Part shown: positions 14,955 to 24,233 of the stretch, in pieces
How positions within the stretch are numbered: position 1 is the first letter of the stretch
Layout of the letters: each line of letters begins with the position of its first letter
NCBI RefSeq assembly: GCF_030056665.1
Contig: NZ_JASHIG010000004.1
Direction: 5' to 3' (one strand)
DNA from: Flectobacillus roseus
GTDB taxonomy: Bacteria > Bacteroidota > Bacteroidia > Cytophagales > Spirosomataceae
DNA: 64,000 bases
Made by a program: the position numbers and the translations under genes
Notes under the pieces: generated by a model
The model's input: the letters and a program-made list of their open reading frames with translations, nothing else
The model's database searches: none
What the model was told of the DNA's origin: nothing

Positions 14955-17393
14955 TTAAAACTTAATATTTACTCCTAACAAAAAGTTAAATCCTGCTTGT
15001 GGATAGTAGAAGTTTTCAGTAACCGTTTTGCCTTCGTAGATATAGCTGTAAGTATAGCCATTTGATTCGTAGAGCGTATTGAAAATATTATTGCCCAACA
15101 AACTCAATCCCAATTCTTTACAGAATGATGGTTTGAATGTATAAAGAATTCGTAAATCGTTGGTAAAATAAGCATTCAACTTGCGGTTTTCGTTGCTTGT
15201 ATTGTCCATATATTGCTTTCCAACATATTTTGACAAAAGTCCTAATTCAAGGCCTTTTGTTGGTGTATAAAGCAATTGCGATCCACCGATTACATTGGGT
15301 GAAAAGGCTATGTCTGTTTTAGCGAACTTGTTTTCCACATCAATATAAGGTTCGTCATAACTTGGTACTACCTCAGTGAAATTATTGATTTTGTTGCTTG
15401 AAAGGGTCGCATTTACATTCCATTTCACTGCTTTAGTCAATTGGACACCTGCTTGTAGTTCAAGTCCCATTCTGTAGCTACTTGGTACATTGATACGAAT
15501 TGGAGTGCCCACATCATTCAATTTTCCTGTCAAAACCAATTGGTTTTTATAATCCATCCAATAAGCATTTGCTTCAAAAGCTACTTTTCCTTTTTGTGTT
15601 TTAAAACCAGCTTCCAAATCACGCAAGGTTTCTGCTTGTGGTGCTTTTCCTGGGTTATCTACAAAGTCTGAGCGATTAGGTTCTTTGTTGCCAATGCTAT
15701 ATGACAAAAATGCAGATGTTCCTGCCGAAACCTGATAGGTTAAGCCCATTTTAGGGTTAAAGAAATTATAGTTTTTACTTTGAGAAATATCTACCAAGTT
15801 ATCGTCAATTCCTTTAATGCTGTATCCAACAGTACGATATTGCAAATCAGCAAACGCATTTAACTGCTCGCTCAATTGATAATAAACTTTTCCGTAAATA
15901 TTAAAATCTGTTTTTAGAGCCGTTCCACTGTAGTATTTATCGCCTAGCTTAGCGGTTGAGGCATATTGTGCCCAAATAATTTGTCCGTAGTGACGACCAT
16001 CATATTGGTTCCAAGCACCACCAATATTGGCACTCAAGCGACTATTACCTTTGTAATCAAACGAAAATGTACTTCCATAGAAATCATTATCCAACCATTT
16101 CTGACGTACCAAGTCCGTTTTTGTAATAGTCGTATTTCCAATAACTACATTGGGCAAACCATATTTCGAGAATTTATCTTGCTCTTTGAATTGCTCATAA
16201 TAGCCACGTCCGTAAGTATAATGTAAGTTGAAGTTGAAAGACCAATTCGAAGAAAGGCTATGCGACGATAATAGTTGGTAATGGTCTTGCTGATAATTAT
16301 CGGTTTGGTTTAGATACGTGTAAGGATTGTAAGTACGGTTAGTGCTCAACAAATACTCAGGCACACCTTCCCAAGCTTGGTAAGTTTTTTCTTTTCCAGA
16401 AAATACATTCAAACGATAAAAAGATTTTTTGGTAAAATAGGCACCTGATAAATAAAACGAACGAAGGTCTGAAGAAGCACGGTCGATATAACCATCAGAT
16501 TTAAGTCTCGACAAACGAGCGTCTAATGTAAAACGATTATTCAATAGACCAGAACCAACTAAAACGGTATTTTTGAACGTATTAAATGATCCAAATGAGT
16601 TGTTTGATTCTGCGTAAGCATCTTTTCTAAATTCGTTTGTAGACATATTGACACTTGCCCCAAACGCTCCAGCGCCGTTGGTAGACGTACCCACGCCACG
16701 CTGAATCTGAATAGAGTTAGTCGAGCTAGCAAAATCAGGCATGTTTACCCAATAAACCCCTTGTGATTCGGCATCGTTGAGCGGAATACCATTGATGGTA
16801 ACATTGATGCGAGTAGCGTCTGTACCACGAATACGAATACCCGTGTAACCAATCCCAGCCCCTGCATCCGAGGTAGTTACCAACGAAGGTGTAAAGTTGA
16901 GTAATTGTGGAATATCCTGACCCAGATTTTGCTTTTGAAGGTCTTCTTTACTCACATTAGTGTAAGCTACAGCCGATTTTTCATTAGCACGAGTAGCGTT
17001 TACGACTACTTCGTCGGCCATAAAAGAGCTTTTTTGAAGCGAAAAAGAAATGTTAGTATTTTGCTGAAGCTCAATAGAATTACTTTGTTTTTCAAAACCT
17101 ACAAAGCTTACCTTGATCGTATAAGTACCTTTTTTAAGATTTTTAATAACAAAATTGCCTTGTGCATCAGTAATTGTTCCTCGCATCGTATTGTCGATGG
17201 TAAGGGTTGCGCCAGCCAATCCTTTTTTGGTTTCGCTGTCAGTTACTTTACCCGAAATACTCAATTGTGCATAAGCCGATATGGTCAGACTGCACAATAA
17301 CATAACCATAAAAGCTTTTTGCGCTAACTCGCTTAGAAGAGTTTTTGCGAAAAAGCGCTCAGTCGTTAAATTTTTCATCATTTTTGAAAACAT
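14955..17393 (-). CDS. TonB-dependent outer-membrane receptor under TPP riboswitch control (thiamin uptake)
   Basis: From the ATG at 17393 the product is 812 residues (in-frame ATGs also at 17381 and 17378, a TTG at 17414). It has a signal peptide (ending near SAYAQ), a carboxypeptidase-regulatory-like domain with SGKVTDSETKKGLAGATLTI, a plug domain (IRIRGTDATRINVTINGIPL) and a beta-barrel ending in NFLLGVNIKF with the terminal aromatic. A TPP riboswitch lies in the leader at 17500-17573, so the receptor is expected to be made when thiamin is scarce and to import thiamin or a precursor. This matches the riboswitch-controlled OMR1 receptors described in Bacteroidetes. No pnuT-like inner-membrane partner is adjacent. 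Confidence 0.92.
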   Translation of the reverse strand: MFSKMMKNLTTERFFAKTLLSELAQKAFMVMLLCSLTISAYAQLSISGKVTDSETKKGLAGATLTIDNTMRGTITDAQGNFVIKNLKKGTYTIKVSFVGFEKQSNSIELQQNTNISFSLQKSSFMADEVVVNATRANEKSAVAYTNVSKEDLQKQNLGQDIPQLLNFTPSLVTTSDAGAGIGYTGIRIRGTDATRINVTINGIPLNDAESQGVYWVNMPDFASSTNSIQIQRGVGTSTNGAGAFGASVNMSTNEFRKDAYAESNNSFGSFNTFKNTVLVGSGLLNNRFTLDARLSRLKSDGYIDRASSDLRSFYLSGAYFTKKSFYRLNVFSGKEKTYQAWEGVPEYLLSTNRTYNPYTYLNQTDNYQQDHYQLLSSHSLSSNWSFNFNLHYTYGRGYYEQFKEQDKFSKYGLPNVVIGNTTITKTDLVRQKWLDNDFYGSTFSFDYKGNSRLSANIGGAWNQYDGRHYGQIIWAQYASTAKLGDKYYSGTALKTDFNIYGKVYYQLSEQLNAFADLQYRTVGYSIKGIDDNLVDISQSKNYNFFNPKMGLTYQVSAGTSAFLSYSIGNKEPNRSDFVDNPGKAPQAETLRDLEAGFKTQKGKVAFEANAYWMDYKNQLVLTGKLNDVGTPIRINVPSSYRMGLELQAGVQLTKAVKWNVNATLSSNKINNFTEVVPSYDEPYIDVENKFAKTDIAFSPNVIGGSQLLYTPTKGLELGLLSKYVGKQYMDNTSNENRKLNAYFTNDLRILYTFKPSFCKELGLSLLGNNIFNTLYESNGYTYSYIYEGKTVTENFYYPQAGFNFLLGVNIKF

Positions 17394-17499
17394 AACGACA
17401 GGTAAAGGAGCCAAATCCTGTCCGATTTAACAATAATAATAACCCGTAAAAAATTGATTGATTGAATGATAGAAAGATTGTACCACGATCTATCATCAA

Positions 17500-17573
17500 A
17501 ATCCCTTCGACAGCATTACCTGTATCAGGTTCAATGGGTATAATCTCAGCCCGTTGTTATGAGGCACCCCTTT
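17500..17573 (-). promoter_or_regulatory. TPP (THI-element) riboswitch
   Basis: Read on the minus strand, the region contains the conserved THI-box blocks in order: ggggtgcc, gggctgagat, acccattgaacctgat, ggtaatgc and gaaggga. These are the P1/P2/P3/P4/P5 consensus segments of the thiamin pyrophosphate aptamer. It sits about 105 nt upstream of the TonB receptor start. No strong terminator hairpin is obvious between the aptamer and the start codon, so control may act on translation initiation. Confidence 0.95.
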
Positions 17574-17642
17574 TTTGTGATTGTGACTGCAAAGGTATGA
17601 TGAAAAGTGATACAATCGATTCGGAAGCTAGAAAAGTTTGAA

Positions 17643-18620
17643 TTATCGTGGTACTTCTATTTTTTGTACAATTCCTTTAAGAACATCTTCTACATTAGCG
17701 CCTTCCATTTCTTTTTCGGGCGTAAGTGCCACACGGTGGCGAAGAATGGCAGGCAATAATTCTTGGATATCTTCTGGCGTAACAAAATCTCTTCCACGAA
17801 TGGCCGCAAAAGCTTTAGAGGCTTGCAACATGGCAACCGAAGCACGTGGCGAAGCGCCTAAATACAGAAACTTTGAGCGACGAGTTTCGTGAATCAACTT
17901 GGCAATGTATTCCAAAATGTTTTCTTCTACAATGACTTGTTTTACTTTGGCTCTCAAGCTATACAATTGTTCAGAAGACACAACAGGCGAAATACGGTCT
18001 TCTACCTTACCTGCGTCCTCTTTAGCACGACTTTGATGACCTTTCAAAATGTCAATTTCTTCGCTGAGATTGGGGTAGCCTACCAAAATTTTGAACATAA
18101 AACGGTCAAGTTGTGCTTCTGGAAGGCGATATGTCCCTTCTTGTTCAATAGGGTTTTGAGTAGCAATTACTAAAAACGGAAATGACATCTGATAGGTCGT
18201 GCCTGCATTGGTAATCTGCCGCTCTTCCATCACCTCAAACAAAGCCGATTGCGTTTTAGCAGGTGAGCGATTGATTTCATCGATTAGTACAATATTGGAA
18301 AAAATAGGACCTTTTCTAAACTCAAAATCACTGACTTTAGGATTAAAAACAGCTGTGCCTATTACATCCGAAGGCATCATATCGGGTGTAAATTGAATAC
18401 GGCTAAAGTCTACCGAAATCGTGCGTGACAAAAGTTTTGCCATCAAGGTTTTGGCAACGCCAGGTACGCCTTCCAATAGGATATGTCCATCGGCTAAAAG
18501 TGCTGTCAGCAATAAATCAACCGTTTGTGGCTGACCAACAACAATTTTGCCTATTTGCTCGCGTATTTCTGTAACCGCCTGATGCAATTCGCTTAAATCT
18601 ATGCGTGATTCAAAATTCAT
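17643..18620 (-). CDS. MoxR-family AAA+ ATPase
   Basis: A 325-residue MoxR AAA ATPase with Walker A GVPGVAKT near residues 51-58, Walker B VLIDEINRSPAKTQ near residues 112-125 and a sensor region ATQNPIEQEGTYRLPEAQLDRF. MoxR ATPases act as chaperone-like remodelers, often with DUF58/VWA proteins and membrane partners. In Bacteroidetes the usual neighbours are DUF58, DUF4350, DUF4129, SpoIIM-like and RDD proteins; most are upstream here on the same strand, but no DUF58 gene follows. The next feature downstream in its direction of transcription is the TPP riboswitch. Confidence 0.92.
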   Translation of the reverse strand: MNFESRIDLSELHQAVTEIREQIGKIVVGQPQTVDLLLTALLADGHILLEGVPGVAKTLMAKLLSRTISVDFSRIQFTPDMMPSDVIGTAVFNPKVSDFEFRKGPIFSNIVLIDEINRSPAKTQSALFEVMEERQITNAGTTYQMSFPFLVIATQNPIEQEGTYRLPEAQLDRFMFKILVGYPNLSEEIDILKGHQSRAKEDAGKVEDRISPVVSSEQLYSLRAKVKQVIVEENILEYIAKLIHETRRSKFLYLGASPRASVAMLQASKAFAAIRGRDFVTPEDIQELLPAILRHRVALTPEKEMEGANVEDVLKGIVQKIEVPR

Positions 18621-18673
18621 AATTTTGGTAAAAGAGCGTGAAATGGTATCAATAAGTATAAGTTACAAGTAAA

Positions 18674-18768
18674 GTTTCACCATCACCTAAGTAATGTATT
18701 AATAGGCATAAGTGGCAGAGGCACAAAGGCACAAAGGGGTTTCACTATCACCTGAGTAATGTATTAAT
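18674..18768. repeat. 30-bp direct repeat pair
   Basis: Two 30-nt copies (18674-18703 and 18739-18768) start with gtttcac and end with gtaatgtattaat, with only 2 mismatches. The 35 nt between them is rich in ggcacaaagg words like those in the dispersed repeats elsewhere in the window. The repeat fills the 306-bp gap between the moxR and DUF4350 genes, which otherwise holds no visible gene. Confidence 0.75.
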
Positions 18769-18926
18769 CAGTTTCAAAAGCTCTGTAGGAGATTTTGAAA
18801 AGACTTATCGCTGAAAAAATCCTAATAAACAGACATATTAATCATCTGCATTAAACGATATGTTATAGGCTGAATTATTACTGACAAAAGCCGATTGCTC
18901 AAAACTGACCGCCGAAAGCCTATCTT

Positions 18927-20171
18927 TTATGCCTTGACCATTTGATAAAACTCTTCAATGGCTTTATTGAGTTCAATAAGGTCTTTTTCAGAAATGCTAT
19001 TCACCGTATTCAAATGCTGAATCGTATGAAAAAGAGCTTGCAGCTTGCCTAATTCTAGCCCAGATTTATTACTCAATTCCGTCAAAAAATCTTCATCGAT
19101 TTGATAGGTATTGAGATAAAAATTATCTCTAATAAAGTGTAATAAATGGGTAACTTTCTTCTTAGCGATAGTCAAATGTTCCTTTTTGTTAAAATATAAC
19201 TGCCCTATAGTCTTCACAAATATGACTGAGGTATTTTGAGGAGTATCAATAATAGGAATAATGCGTTGACGGCGTTTTGCTTCAAAAACCATAAAAATCA
19301 CAAGAGCCAAAAGCGTCAAATAATAAGCCCATCGTAAGGCTGGTTGACTGACAATAAACCTAAAAGGTGATTCATCGTAGGAAGCCTCGCTAGCTTTACG
19401 GATAGACTTGTTCATTACCCTGAAACGAGTACCAATAGAAGGTGCCTGATAATATTCGTCCCAATAAATGGTTTGCTGCGGAAGATAGCGCAAAGCGTTT
19501 ATGGCAAAATAGCAATTCTGAGGTTTGATGAGATAATAGTTACTAAAAGCACTAGGCGTGGAATTGAGCAATAAGGTACCATTCCCCCATTTTACCTTGA
19601 TAAAAATAGGCTTTTTGAGATGATTATAAGCCAAAACTGTCCATGGTGTTGTTGATTTGGTCGTATCAACAAAAAAAGCTTCTGCATCTTCCATTCTAAA
19701 AACAAAGGGCTTTTTCTGGCGGAGTTCTGGATGGGTAAAATTAAGCGACGTGGCTGTACCCTTCTTCAAAAAACTAATATAATCGGTAGAAAGATGTAAT
19801 GTATCGCCAAGTGAGCCAAAGTCCTCGGCCGAAATAAAGGCCGTATTTCCCATTGACACAAACCTTAACAGCTTTATCAATGAAATAGAATCTAGCGTAA
19901 AAGTATTACAAATGTTAATATAAGAAGTGTGTTGTAAGTCAACACTTTGCCCTGTATGTCGCGCTAAAACAGGGAATTTTTCGTCGTGAATTTGCTGAGA
20001 AGGAAAAAGCTCAGGAAGAATTTTATATAAAACTTCGCCTCCAAATGGAATATCGTCTTGATTGGAATAGGTAGGTGTCCAAATGACTGGCTTGGGCTTA
20101 TATATTTCAATTAATATAAACCCCAATAGTGTAATACCCAATACAATAAGATATTTAGTTTTCTGCGTCAT
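18927..20171 (-). CDS. DUF4350 domain-containing membrane protein
   Basis: A 414-residue protein with an N-terminal TM helix (YLIVLGITLLGFILIEIY), a long periplasmic part and a second TM segment near residues 280-300 (WAYYLTLLALVIFMVFEA), followed by a cytoplasmic tail. The opening region (TYSNQDDIPFGGEVLYKILPELFP) is typical of the DUF4350 family, which accompanies MoxR ATPases. The N-terminal part has a GATase/ThuA-like fold in relatives. Its role in the MoxR system is unknown, possibly assembly or surveillance of envelope proteins. Confidence 0.8.
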   Translation of the reverse strand: MTQKTKYLIVLGITLLGFILIEIYKPKPVIWTPTYSNQDDIPFGGEVLYKILPELFPSQQIHDEKFPVLARHTGQSVDLQHTSYINICNTFTLDSISLIKLLRFVSMGNTAFISAEDFGSLGDTLHLSTDYISFLKKGTATSLNFTHPELRQKKPFVFRMEDAEAFFVDTTKSTTPWTVLAYNHLKKPIFIKVKWGNGTLLLNSTPSAFSNYYLIKPQNCYFAINALRYLPQQTIYWDEYYQAPSIGTRFRVMNKSIRKASEASYDESPFRFIVSQPALRWAYYLTLLALVIFMVFEAKRRQRIIPIIDTPQNTSVIFVKTIGQLYFNKKEHLTIAKKKVTHLLHFIRDNFYLNTYQIDEDFLTELSNKSGLELGKLQALFHTIQHLNTVNSISEKDLIELNKAIEEFYQMVKA

Positions 20172-20326
20172 TCAGCGGTGCGATGTGGTTTTGTATAAGG
20201 GTGAGTTTGACATTTAAAGTTATTAACAATAAATACATTATAGTTCCGTGCGTTTTATGAAATCCTGTTGTTTGAGCCGAAGGCGAGTTTAGGATTTCTT
20301 GACTTTCTTTTGCGGCCGCCGCGCGG

Positions 20327-20358
20327 TTACTTTTCTTGTGTCAAGACAAGAAAAGTAA
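20327..20358. repeat. 13-bp perfect inverted repeat next to GC-rich patch
   Basis: ttacttttcttgt (20327-20339) pairs with acaagaaaagtaa (20346-20358) over a 6-nt loop. Immediately left is an unusual GC-rich patch (gcggccgccgcgcgg, 20312-20326). The wider 350-bp gap 20172-20521 contains no gene that I can see. This combination of a GC patch and the tcaagacaagaaaagtaa palindrome looks like a dispersed genomic repeat unit and not a terminator. Confidence 0.6.
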
Positions 20359-20484
20359 GGTGTGGCGAAGGGAAATTTTGTTTTTTTGACAAATTCTAAA
20401 CAAAATTTTTAAACATACCTAAATAAATGATAGTCTGATATTCCTTCCACACTTTTTCCACAAATCTATGAATCTATGTCAAAT

Positions 20485-20518
20485 AAAAAAGCATTTGAGC
20501 TAACTCAAATGCTTTTTT
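20485..20518 (-). terminator. Rho-independent terminator
   Basis: A perfect 15-bp stem (aaaaaagcatttgag and complement) with a ctaa loop. On the minus strand it is placed 3 bp after the stop of the gene at 20522-21082 and ends in a T-run. Confidence 0.85.
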
Positions 20519-20521
20519 ATT

Positions 20522-21082
20522 TTATTCTTCTTCCTCCTCGTCATCAGTCACCGTTGTGATACTTTTGATCTTTGAGTTTTCGCAGTAAATTTCTAGGAAA
20601 GAATCCGAGCTACCGAACTGTACGCTAATCGTAATCCAAGAAGGATTAAACTCGTCGATATCACGGAATTTATAAGATTTAGGAAACATCTTTTTCACCT
20701 TTGCAATAGGATCTCCTACTTTCAATCCTCCAAGGTTGTCGAGTTGGAATTTTGTTGATTTCAACTCAAAACCGCTTACTATTTCGTCCATTACATAAAA
20801 TGAATCTTTTCCATAAAGATAGATTTCAAAATGGTCACTATTTTGAGCATCAGGAGTTTCTTCTTTTCTAACAGAATCTGGTGAGCCTAATTTTTCTAAT
20901 AAAGCGCCATAAGGTCCTCCTAATTTTACACCAGAAACGATGGTTGATTCAAAATTGATGGTATCATATTCAACTTCCTCGATGCGTCTATGTTGGCTTG
21001 TTTCTACAATAGTGGTTTTAAAAGAGCTGAATGTTAGGGCTGTTGAAACTCCCAACAAAATAATTAAGCTTATCTTTTTCAT
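20522..21082 (-). CDS. Hypothetical exported protein
   Basis: A 186-residue protein with an N-terminal signal peptide (MKKISLIILLGVSTALTFSS) and a very acidic C-terminus (DDEEEEE). I do not recognise the family. The middle (KLGGPYGALLEKLGSPDSV, then GGLKVGDPIAKVKKMFPKSY) resembles the repeated small domain of outer-membrane BamE/SmpA-like assembly factors, where a G-x-P/D turn precedes a short helix; this is only a resemblance. It lies between the DUF4350 and DUF4129 genes but has its own terminator, and it is separated by 22 bp from the next gene upstream. Confidence 0.7.
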   Translation of the reverse strand: MKKISLIILLGVSTALTFSSFKTTIVETSQHRRIEEVEYDTINFESTIVSGVKLGGPYGALLEKLGSPDSVRKEETPDAQNSDHFEIYLYGKDSFYVMDEIVSGFELKSTKFQLDNLGGLKVGDPIAKVKKMFPKSYKFRDIDEFNPSWITISVQFGSSDSFLEIYCENSKIKSITTVTDDEEEEE

Positions 21083-21104
21083 GTTATTATCACGCGTTTT
21101 AAGG

Positions 21105-21851
21105 CTAGCGCCTACTTCGTGTTATACTGCGATTAAAGTTGGAAAATTGATTTTGTATAGATTCAAATTCGATTGCACTGATCAAAAAATCTCCGTACCA
21201 GATATATTCAAATAGGGTTGTAAGAGATTCGAATTCTTGACGTAATTCGGTCGATTGTAACTCGTAAATATAACTCCGATTGGTTTTATTTAATCGCCAT
21301 TCGATTAGGTCTTGATTACTCAAAGATTTTAATACTTGTAAATAGTACAAGCGAGTCGCCAACCTAAACTGTTGCGTAGACAAAGCGCCCTCGATTGCTT
21401 TTTCAAAATCTAACGCATGAATATCTTGTTCTAGTACTTGATAATCAATAGAAATCGATTGGTCTTTGCGTCCGAAGATATTTGCAAATTCAATACCAAT
21501 TAGCTTCATAATGACAAAGATTATCACAATTGCCAGAAAAATATATATACCTATCTTCAAAGATTTACCTGTGGTACTTTTCTCAAAAAACTGAGAAAAC
21601 CAACGCAAAAACATCAGCCAAAGCCTACTGCTCAATGACATCTGTTCGATAGGAACGGCTTGATACTGATACTTTTTTTCTTTTCGAAGACTCGTTAACG
21701 TTTTGTCTGGTTGCTTGAGCGGACTCAGTTGTGTGAGCGAGTCAACACGACTTATTTGCCCTTGAAGACGGCAAATAGGCATTAGAGTCACCCAAAAACA
21801 AAGTATGACGTATTTTAAAGTAATAGGAATATGTCTCTTTTTAACACTCAT
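21105..21851 (-). CDS. DUF4129-type membrane protein
   Basis: The ATG at 21851 gives 248 residues, starting just before a signal-anchor (ITLKYVILCFWVTLMPICRL); an earlier start adds 11 residues. A central TM helix (IGIYIFLAIVIIFVIMKLIG) separates a periplasmic segment from a cytoplasmic domain. The C-terminal part (LATRLYYLQVLKSLSNQDLI, then LTTLFEYIWYGD) is the conserved DUF4129 pattern found beside MoxR ATPases. A role in a MoxR-linked envelope complex is inferred. Confidence 0.75.
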   Translation of the reverse strand: MSVKKRHIPITLKYVILCFWVTLMPICRLQGQISRVDSLTQLSPLKQPDKTLTSLRKEKKYQYQAVPIEQMSLSSRLWLMFLRWFSQFFEKSTTGKSLKIGIYIFLAIVIIFVIMKLIGIEFANIFGRKDQSISIDYQVLEQDIHALDFEKAIEGALSTQQFRLATRLYYLQVLKSLSNQDLIEWRLNKTNRSYIYELQSTELRQEFESLTTLFEYIWYGDFLISAIEFESIQNQFSNFNRSITRSRR

Positions 21852-21940
21852 TTTTGAGTTAGAAAAATAATGGACAAGTTTCAAATCATTGTGAATTTGG
21901 GAGCAAGGAGCTTCACATTGGCGGTTCAGCTATGCATATG

Positions 21941-22065
21941 CTTAAGTTCGTAGGCAAAATAAAATTCAACGTTTGGGCTTTCGACTTTCAGCTATCGGCT
22001 TTGGGAAAAACATTTTAACACTCTTTGCCTTGTGCCTGTTGCCTAGTACCTAAAAACCTTATTCT
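21941..22065 (-). repeat. Dispersed intergenic repeat (ggcacaaggc family)
   Basis: Read on the minus strand, aggcaacaggcacaaggcaa followed by agagtgttaaaatgttttt is shared almost exactly with the copy at 31761-31912 and in part with 55025-55136. The other end carries the ggcaaaataaaatt word seen at the ends of the other copies. No coding potential is seen. It fills most of the gap between the DUF4129 gene and the next membrane-protein gene. Confidence 0.65.
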
Positions 22066-22084
22066 GCACGATTACTTATATGTA

Positions 22085-23050
22085 CTAATGGTTTCCCAAA
22101 TTATTGATTTGCTTGAATAGACTATTACCGTCTTTTTTCTCGACAAGATTAAAATATTGGAATCCTAAAGCAATATAGGTAATGGCTGATAAAATAGACG
22201 AGCCCACCATCGAAATCACTGTTGAGATAACTACCACCCAGTCGCTGGTAATGCCTGATTGGATACCTAGTACTTTTAAAACTGATAAGATAGCAGCGGG
22301 AAGACTGAATACAAGTCCAATAAAATAAACAATGATTGATACCACCACGACGAGTCCGAAAGTAGACCACCATTTACCTTCGATAAGATATTTGGCTCTA
22401 CGAAGCGAAAAGCCTGGACTCGCATCTTCAAAAACAATAATGGCAGGACTAAGCAAAAACATAATCATAAAATAGATCATGACTGCAAAAATCACTAAAC
22501 CAAAAATTCCAATAATCATGGGTCCTACTACACCACCCACTGCTATACCCAAGGCTCCAGTAGCAAGTGATGCTAAAATGATGATGCCAAAAAAGACAAG
22601 CAACACCAAGAAAAAACCTCTAAAAACAGGAAGGAAATGTATTTTCACTTTTTCAGTTACTCTTTCTACCGTAATTCGTGATACTGAATCCTCCAAATAA
22701 CATTGCATATAACTATAAACTGTTACCACCAAGAGAACCATAGAAATCACTGTGGCAAACAGTAATATAAAATAAGCTGGTCCGATGATATCGATACCAC
22801 TTCTACTAAATCGTCTTAATATTTCTTCGACACCAGCGTTAGCATCGATGGGCGTGTCAGAGTAATTGCTATTCAATACATTGATTTGATGGAATCCTCC
22901 TGCAATGCCTGCAATTAGCAAAACGGGACCAACAATAAATAATAAAGCAAGAAATAAGTCTTTGAAATTGAGACGAACAAAAGAGAAAGTATCGTTAATT
23001 TTTTGACTAAAATCACGCTCTCTTTCAAGAGGCAGGTACTGTTTTTCCAT
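22085..23050 (-). CDS. Polytopic membrane protein of the MoxR cluster
   Basis: A 321-residue protein with about six long hydrophobic segments (for example LFLALLFIVGPVLLIAGIAG, MIIGIFGLVIFAVMIYFMIM and the last one IALGFQYFNLVEKK). It resembles the glycerophosphodiester phosphodiesterase membrane-domain family, which lacks catalytic residues; I see no enzymatic motif. It lies in the minus-strand membrane-protein cluster between the DUF4129 and SpoIIM-like genes. The function is unknown. Confidence 0.7.
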   Translation of the reverse strand: MEKQYLPLERERDFSQKINDTFSFVRLNFKDLFLALLFIVGPVLLIAGIAGGFHQINVLNSNYSDTPIDANAGVEEILRRFSRSGIDIIGPAYFILLFATVISMVLLVVTVYSYMQCYLEDSVSRITVERVTEKVKIHFLPVFRGFFLVLLVFFGIIILASLATGALGIAVGGVVGPMIIGIFGLVIFAVMIYFMIMFLLSPAIIVFEDASPGFSLRRAKYLIEGKWWSTFGLVVVVSIIVYFIGLVFSLPAAILSVLKVLGIQSGITSDWVVVISTVISMVGSSILSAITYIALGFQYFNLVEKKDGNSLFKQINNLGNH

Positions 23051-23212
23051 AATAGTTGTATTGGTAGTAATCGGGGATATAAGCTAAAAATAAGGTTTTC
23101 TGAAATAGAATAAGCCTTTGCTCAATGGTCTTTTCGTAAATATTATGTAAAATGGTCAGTGGAGAATTTTCAATTTTTTACGTTCAAAATTCATTCCTCT
23201 TGGCATCATACT

Positions 23213-24163
23213 TTAACATAATTGACTTTTTTGAAATACTTTTTGAGGATATACGATAAAATACCACACAATAAATAGGAAAGACGGTACAATTATGAGC
23301 AAACTATAAAAGGTATTTAGATGCTGTCGTGTAATGAAACTTTCGATGAAGCCAGCCATAATAAACAAAGGTACTAAAGCAATAACGATTTTAATGCCAT
23401 TTTTTGCGCCAATCTTGAAAGATTCCATACGTGAATAGGTTCGAGGAAATAAAAGGCTATTTCCCATCACTAATCCCGCACATCCTGCCACAATAATCGA
23501 TGAGATTTCTAAAACGCCATGAAGCCAAATTGTCAAAAGAGATACTTTAAGAAAACCTTGCTGATAACAAAAATATTGAAATACCCCTAGCATAATTCCA
23601 TTCGTGATGAGCATATACGCCGTGCCTGCTGAGAACAAACAGCCCATTACAAAACACACAAAAGAAACTTTGATATTATTAGAGGTAATCTGCAAAAACA
23701 TCATTAGCGGATCGGTACCTCCATACACAGCCAAAGGATCTCCTTTTCGTATGTTTTCTAGCGTCATGTCAATATAGTCGTCGCCTAAAATCAGTCGGGC
23801 AAAAGTATCGTCGTGTGCCACAGAGATAGCCCCAATGATAGCCGAAATAAACGTAATACAGAAGGCTACCCAAAGCTCTTTTCGAAAACGAAACAGGAGA
23901 TAAGGCACTTCAAACTTCCAAAACTCAACAAAACGATTGGAGGATTCTTTCTTATTGGCGTAAATTTTTCGGTAAAATTGAGCCGTCAGTTCATTCAAAT
24001 AACGAGTAGTCGTTGAACTAGGGTAAAACGTCTGTGCGTAGGCCAAATCGTCGGTTAATTCTATAAATCTTTCGGCTAGTGTATCTGAATGAATACTTTG
24101 TACATCTTCTTCAAAAGATTGCCATTTATCAAGATTTTGTTTCTTAAATAATGCCTCTCTCAT
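23213..24163 (-). CDS. Stage II sporulation protein M (SpoIIM)-like membrane protein
   Basis: The ATG at 24163 gives 316 residues; an upstream start would add 15 residues near the RDD promoter region. The pattern is that of the SpoIIM/DUF95 family: an N-terminal cytoplasmic helical region (WQSFEEDVQ, then YPSSTTTRYLNELTAQFYRKIY), then a TM block with CITFISAIIGAISVAHD, the NNIKVSFVCFVMGCLFSAGT motif and the HGVLEISSIIVAGCAGLVMG motif that defines the family. This is not a sporulation gene in Bacteroidota; the family travels with MoxR and RDD genes. It is divergent from the RDD gene 70 bp away. Confidence 0.88.
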   Translation of the reverse strand: MREALFKKQNLDKWQSFEEDVQSIHSDTLAERFIELTDDLAYAQTFYPSSTTTRYLNELTAQFYRKIYANKKESSNRFVEFWKFEVPYLLFRFRKELWVAFCITFISAIIGAISVAHDDTFARLILGDDYIDMTLENIRKGDPLAVYGGTDPLMMFLQITSNNIKVSFVCFVMGCLFSAGTAYMLITNGIMLGVFQYFCYQQGFLKVSLLTIWLHGVLEISSIIVAGCAGLVMGNSLLFPRTYSRMESFKIGAKNGIKIVIALVPLFIMAGFIESFITRQHLNTFYSLLIIVPSFLFIVWYFIVYPQKVFQKSQLC

Positions 24164-24233
24164 GGTGCATTTTTGCTTAAGGTAGTTTAATTTTAAGCAA
24201 TATATCAAAATAACTTTACCACTGTGATAGATA

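Noticed and set aside
17394..17414. A TTG start for the thiamin receptor at 17414
   Set aside because: The extra seven residues (MAPLPVV) add nothing to the signal peptide and an ATG at 17393 is available.
18674..18768. CRISPR repeat pair
   Set aside because: Only two repeats with a spacer that itself resembles dispersed repeats; no cas gene and no further units.
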